From: Spirosoma agri
GTDB taxonomy: Bacteria; Bacteroidota; Bacteroidia; Cytophagales; Spirosomataceae
Assembly: GCF_010747415.1 (NCBI RefSeq)
Contig: NZ_JAAGNZ010000001.1
Span: forward strand, 1,054,001-1,118,000
DNA: 64,000 nt
Direction of reading: 5' to 3'
The translations under genes were made by a program, and so were the position numbers. Shown here piece after piece: positions 60,336-64,000 of this stretch. The notes under the pieces are model-generated. The model did no database searches, was not told where the DNA came from, and saw only the letters and a program-made list of their open reading frames with translations. The number at the start of each line of letters is the position of its first letter. The stretch's first letter is position 1.

Positions 60336-62627
60336 ATGAAAAAACACGTTTATTTTCTTTGCCTCCTCGCTATCGCCAGCGTTGGCTATGCGCAGCGAGC
60401 TACACCCGCAACCGACTTAGCCGATCTGGTGAATCCGCTGATCGGAACCGACTCGAAGCCAAGTTTATCGAACGGAAACACCTATCCGGCCATTGCGCTG
60501 CCCTGGGGTATGAATTTCTGGATGCCGCAGACGGGGAAAATGGGCGATGGATGGGCATACACCTATGCCGCCGACAAAATACGGGGTTTCAAGCAAACCC
60601 ACCAGCCGTCTCCCTGGATGAATGACTACGGTCAGTTTTCGATCATGCCCATGACGGGCAAGTTGCGAATCGACCAGGACGAACGGGCGAGCTGGTACTC
60701 CCACAAAGCCGAAGTGGCCAAGCCCTACTACTACAGCGTTTACCTGGCCGACCATAACGTCACCACCGAAATTGCCCCCACCGAACGAGCGGCCAGTTTT
60801 CGGTTTACGTTTCCGAAGACCGATAGTTCGTATGTCGTGATCGACGCTTTCGATAAGGGGTCATCCGTCAAAATCATACCCAGCGAGCGGAAGATTATTG
60901 GGTACACAACGCGGAACAGTGGCGGTGTGCCGAAGAATTTCAAAAATTATTTTGTCATCTATTTTGACAAACCCTTTGCCTCGGCCCGAACCTGGCGCGG
61001 CAACCGATTGGTGAACGATACGCTGGAATTGACATCAAATCACAGCGGGGCGGCCATTGGGTTCAAAACCGCGAAAGGAGAGCACGTTGTAGCGCGTGTG
61101 GCTTCCTCGTTCATCAGCTACGAACAGGCCGAACTGAACCTGAAAGAAATTGGTACGGATTCGTTCGAAGCGGTGAAGCAAAAGGCCAAAGCGGCCTGGA
61201 ACAAGGAGTTGAGCCGGATTCAGGTCGAAGGGGGGTCTCTTGCCCAGACCCAGACATTTTATTCGTGTTTGTACCGTTCGCTGCTGTTTCCCCGCAAATT
61301 CTTCGAGCTGGACGCAAACAGGAAAGTGGTTCATTACAGTCCTTACAATGGGCAGGTGCTGCCCGGCTACATGTTCACCGACACGGGTTTCTGGGATACG
61401 TTCCGGTCGATGTTTCCGTTCCTGAATCTGATGTATCCAACGCTGAATACGCAGATGCAGGAAGGATTGGCCAATGCCTATAAGGAGGGCGGCTGGTTGC
61501 CCGAATGGGCGAGTCCAGGTCTGCGGAGTGTGATGGTTGGTTCCAACTCGGCGTCTGTCATTGCAGATGCATACCTGAAAGGGGGCCGTGGGTACGACAT
61601 CAATACGCTTTACGAAGCGGTTTTGAAAAATTCGGAGCACGAAGGGCCAATGGATGCGGTGGGTCGCCAGGGTGTCAAGTATTACAATGAGCTGGGCTAC
61701 GTGCCCTATGATGTGAAAATCAACGAGAATGCCGCCCGGACGTTGGAGTATGCCTACGATGATTTTGCCATCTACCAACTGGCCAAAGCCCTGAAACGGC
61801 CTCAGGTGGAAATCGATCGCTTTGCCAAGCGTTGTCAGAATTACCGCAATCTGTTCGACAAGCAAACAGGGCTGATGCGCGGTAAGAATAAAGATGGGTC
61901 ATTTCAGTCGCCGTTCAATCCGTTCAAATGGGGCGATGCGTTCACCGAAGGAAACAGCTGGCATTATACCTGGTCGGTCTTTCACGATATACAGGGCCTG
62001 GCCGATCTGATGGGCGGTCGCGACAAATTTGCTGCCAAGCTCGATTCGGTGTTTACAATGCCGCCCGTGTACGATGAAAGTTATTATGGGAGTGTAATCC
62101 ACGAGATTCGGGAAATGCAGATTGCCGATATGGGCCAGTATGCGCACGGTAACCAGCCCATTCAGCACATGATCTACCTGTATAACTACGCTGGCCAACC
62201 CTGGAAGGCGCAATACTGGCTGCGCGAAGTGATGAATCGCCTGTACCTGCCTACACCGGATGGGTACTGTGGTGACGAAGACAATGGGCAGACATCGGCT
62301 TGGTACGTGTTTACCGCGATGGGGTTCTATCCGGTTTGTCCGGCTACGGACCAGTACGTTATTGGCAGTCCACTGTTCAAAAAAGTGACGGCTAGGCTGG
62401 AAAACGGTAAGCAGATCACCATTAATGCCCCGACCAACAGCGACTCGAATCGGTATATCAGCACAATGCGGCTGAACGGCAAACCCTATACAAAAAACTG
62501 GTTGAGTCACCAGGGGTTGCTGCAAGGGGCAATAATCGACCTGAACATGTCGTCGTTGCCCAATAAAGAGCGGGGAACCCAAACAGTTGACCTGCCCTAC
62601 TCGTTCTCAGGGAGTGGCTTAAAGTAA
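60336..62627 (+). CDS. GH92-family exo-alpha-mannosidase
   Basis: Encodes 763 residues from the ATG at 60336 (MKKHVYFLCLL, signal ending YAQ); an earlier start adds nine residues. The N-terminal beta-sandwich (about 30-250) contains NPLIGTDSKPSLSNGNTYPA and FWMPQTG; the (alpha/alpha)6 catalytic domain follows with YAHGNQPIQHMIYLYNYAGQ and GDEDNGQTSAWYVFTAMGFY (about 655-675), whose acidic residues fit the catalytic base of the Ca2+-dependent GH92 enzymes. These remove terminal alpha-linked mannose. It has a signal peptide but no SusC/SusD neighbours, so it is not in a classic polysaccharide locus. The stop codon forms part of a terminator stem. Confidence 0.92.
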   Translation: MKKHVYFLCLLAIASVGYAQRATPATDLADLVNPLIGTDSKPSLSNGNTYPAIALPWGMNFWMPQTGKMGDGWAYTYAADKIRGFKQTHQPSPWMNDYGQFSIMPMTGKLRIDQDERASWYSHKAEVAKPYYYSVYLADHNVTTEIAPTERAASFRFTFPKTDSSYVVIDAFDKGSSVKIIPSERKIIGYTTRNSGGVPKNFKNYFVIYFDKPFASARTWRGNRLVNDTLELTSNHSGAAIGFKTAKGEHVVARVASSFISYEQAELNLKEIGTDSFEAVKQKAKAAWNKELSRIQVEGGSLAQTQTFYSCLYRSLLFPRKFFELDANRKVVHYSPYNGQVLPGYMFTDTGFWDTFRSMFPFLNLMYPTLNTQMQEGLANAYKEGGWLPEWASPGLRSVMVGSNSASVIADAYLKGGRGYDINTLYEAVLKNSEHEGPMDAVGRQGVKYYNELGYVPYDVKINENAARTLEYAYDDFAIYQLAKALKRPQVEIDRFAKRCQNYRNLFDKQTGLMRGKNKDGSFQSPFNPFKWGDAFTEGNSWHYTWSVFHDIQGLADLMGGRDKFAAKLDSVFTMPPVYDESYYGSVIHEIREMQIADMGQYAHGNQPIQHMIYLYNYAGQPWKAQYWLREVMNRLYLPTPDGYCGDEDNGQTSAWYVFTAMGFYPVCPATDQYVIGSPLFKKVTARLENGKQITINAPTNSDSNRYISTMRLNGKPYTKNWLSHQGLLQGAIIDLNMSSLPNKERGTQTVDLPYSFSGSGLK

Positions 62628-62687
62628 CGAACGGGGCAGGCGCGTGCCGCTCATTTCGCAAACAGCACGCGCCTGCCCCGTTCGTTA
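62625..62687 (+). terminator. Perfect 23-bp hairpin starting inside the stop codon
   Basis: TAACGAACGGGGCAGGCGCG (62625-62644, beginning with the TAA stop of the GH92 gene) opens a stem of 23 perfect base pairs that closes at 62687; the loop is about 17 bases. No T run follows. Confidence 0.75.
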
Positions 62688-62822
62688 CGGCACGAGTAAA
62701 AGGTAATCGTGCCAATAACCATCTAGTAAATACTCGGTGGTAAATTCATGAGACAGCTTTTAATTAGTTAAGTACAATTCTCATGTTTAGTGCTTTACTA
62801 TCCATTCATTTATACTTTCTGT

Positions 62823-62830
62823 TATATTTG
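62823..62830 (+). promoter_or_regulatory. Candidate -7 box TATATTTG of the sigma/anti-sigma pair
   Basis: TATATTTG matches TAnnTTTG and lies 20 bases before the GTG start at 62851. No clear -33 box at the normal spacing. Confidence 0.45.
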
Positions 62831-62850
62831 ACCCATCTAACTATACCTGT

Positions 62851-63411
62851 GTGAAACGTCAGTCATCTTTAGTATCGGAAAGTGTCTTAATCGAAAAGCT
62901 TACCAGGCGCGATGAGCAAGCTTTCCATTGGCTGTACGACCAATACTCGCCAGCGCTCTACGGGGTCGTATTACGAATTGTTCGTGATGATGAACATGCC
63001 CAAGATCTCGTGCAGGATATTTTCGTGAAGATCTGGAAGAACCTGGATGCCTACGATGCCAGTAAAGGTCGGTTGTTTACGTGGATGCTTAATGTGGCCC
63101 GTAACACAGCCATTGATGCGCTCCGCGCCAGAAAAACGCAGCCATCCCAAACCAATGCAATCCGAACAGACGAAGAAAACGTACATATTGTTGACCGTCA
63201 GCACAACACTGAACAGCCAAACCCTGAACACATCGGGATCAAGGATGTTGTGAGTCAACTGCGGCCAGAACGTAGACAGTTAATCGACCTGGTTTACTTC
63301 GGGGGCTATACCCATGAAGAGGCCGCCGATGAGCTTAATCTGCCGCTTGGAACCGTCAAAACCCGGATTCGGGCCGCGTTGCAGGAACTAAAACAATTAT
63401 TTAAGTCATGA
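62851..63411 (+). CDS. ECF-type sigma factor with linked anti-sigma gene
   Basis: Encodes 186 residues with a GTG start at 62851; the next ATG would be too far inside region 2. Region 2 (about 20-95) includes LVQDIFVKIWKNL and RLFTWMLNVARNTAIDALRA; region 4 (about 130-185) includes LVYFGGYTHEEAADELNLPL and LGTVKTRIRAALQEL. It differs clearly from the two paralogous ECF factors in the window. The stop overlaps the start of the next gene (ATGA), the normal arrangement for a sigma/anti-sigma pair of the RskA type. Confidence 0.95.
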   Translation: MKRQSSLVSESVLIEKLTRRDEQAFHWLYDQYSPALYGVVLRIVRDDEHAQDLVQDIFVKIWKNLDAYDASKGRLFTWMLNVARNTAIDALRARKTQPSQTNAIRTDEENVHIVDRQHNTEQPNPEHIGIKDVVSQLRPERRQLIDLVYFGGYTHEEAADELNLPLGTVKTRIRAALQELKQLFKS

Positions 63412-64000
63412 ATATACCGGAGTACATAGCGTCTGGCATCCTGGAATCGTACGTTATGGGCGCAGTGAGCGACCAAGAACGGCGTGAGGTTAATTGCCTG
63501 TCGTCTATTTACCCTGAGGTCCAGCAGGAACTGGATCAGCTGAGTTTGTCCATCGAGAATTACGCATTGCTGCACAGTGTTGAGCCGCCCGCTGAGCTGA
63601 AATCGAAGATTATGGCTCAGCTCACGTTTGAAGAGAAAACCGACGATCCGATCATCCGACCTATGCCCGTCGACCTGAGCGTCGATCGGCCAACGTTTAA
63701 AACTACCTGGATTGTAGCCGCTTCTATTGGCTTGTTATTACTGGGCTTCTCGTTTTTTTTACTGTCGCAGCTGCGTAGCAATCAGGATACGGTCGCTCAA
63801 CTGCAATCGTCCAATGGGGTTCTGCAAAAGGAAGTTAGCCAGCTAAAAGATCATCAATCGGAAAGCGAACAGGCATTGGCTCTCTTTCGCCAGCCAGGTA
63901 CGCGTACCCTCGAACTCAAGGGGAATGAAAAGGCTCCGAACGGTGATATGCTCGTAGTCTGGAATGCTAAAACTCGTCAGGTCGCGGTCGAAGTTCGGTC
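63408..64000 (+). CDS. RskA-like anti-sigma factor (cut by window end)
   Basis: Starts at the ATG 63408-63410, overlapping the sigma stop; the first 197 codons are visible and the gene continues beyond 64000. The N-terminus MNIPEYIASGILESYVMG is typical of anti-sigma-K-like proteins that bind the sigma factor in the cytosol. One membrane helix follows at about 99-121 (TWIVAASIGLLLLGFSFFLL), then a coiled-coil segment (about 123-160, QLQSSNGVLQKEVSQLKDHQ) and the start of the periplasmic RskA domain (about 165 on, with MLVVWNAKTRQVAVEV). It should hold the sigma factor inactive at the membrane until a signal frees it. Confidence 0.88.
   Translation, partial: MNIPEYIASGILESYVMGAVSDQERREVNCLSSIYPEVQQELDQLSLSIENYALLHSVEPPAELKSKIMAQLTFEEKTDDPIIRPMPVDLSVDRPTFKTTWIVAASIGLLLLGFSFFLLSQLRSNQDTVAQLQSSNGVLQKEVSQLKDHQSESEQALALFRQPGTRTLELKGNEKAPNGDMLVVWNAKTRQVAVEVR

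Noticed and set aside
1..64000. tRNA or rRNA genes
   Set aside because: I looked in the larger intergenic gaps for T-loop (GGTTCRA) and acceptor-stem pairing and found no complete tRNA; a dedicated search could still find a missed one.

Overview
The window looks like chromosomal DNA of a Bacteroidota member, most likely a Spirosoma-type Cytophagales. The signs are a gliding/type IX secretion C-terminal domain protein, a carboxypeptidase-regulatory-domain outer-membrane receptor, a DUF5686 protein, a GWxTD lipoprotein, a GH92 glycosidase, MenA (menaquinone) and a recurring -7 promoter motif of the form TAnnTTTG instead of the E. coli-type -10 box. Shine-Dalgarno sequences are generally absent. 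No rRNA, tRNA, CRISPR array, prophage or intact insertion sequence was seen.

Layout. 1-7.3 kb: small beta-barrel protein, large outer-membrane receptor, ECF sigma factor, a gene-poor stretch with two tiny membrane-protein genes, a pentapeptide-repeat protein and a gene without a clear start. 7.5-17.7 kb: secreted protein, pth with a type IX-type adhesin, pyrR, DUF5686 protein, methyltransferase, cytochrome c, rlmB and GWxTD lipoprotein. 18-27 kb: methyltransferase, lipase, an AT-richer beta-propeller/lipoprotein pair, App1-type phosphatase, diacylglycerol-kinase-like protein, fdhD and a three-gene set (DUF4177, MazG-like, peptidoglycan-binding/CHAP-like). 27-38.6 kb: penicillin acylase, YukJ-like protein, argS, glutathione peroxidase, menA, HTH protein, ileS. 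39-44 kb: second ECF sigma factor, Tat-type sugar isomerase, TolB-like propeller, a decayed LytTR regulator, GtrA-like and beta-barrel proteins. 44.4-50.5 kb: ArsR regulator divergent from a complete RND tripartite efflux operon. 50.9-60.2 kb: DUF3592 and FkbM proteins, two membrane/stress-type proteins, a molybdopterin oxidoreductase with its b-type cytochrome divergent from a Crp/Fnr regulator, DUF4267, metallo-beta-lactamase and patatin genes. 60.3-64 kb: GH92 glycosidase, then a third ECF sigma factor coupled to a RskA-like anti-sigma factor cut by the window end.

Most genes are ordinary housekeeping or envelope genes. I see no convincing complete new defence or mobile system. The observations most worth following are a two-gene set of tiny membrane proteins whose second gene has a perfect slippery heptamer exactly where the frame breaks, REP/BIME-like inverted pairs in two places, a 24-nt repeat carried by terminator-like hairpins, two near-duplicate ECF sigma factors without anti-sigma partners, a decaying LytTR regulator, and the AT-richer overlapping propeller/lipoprotein pair.
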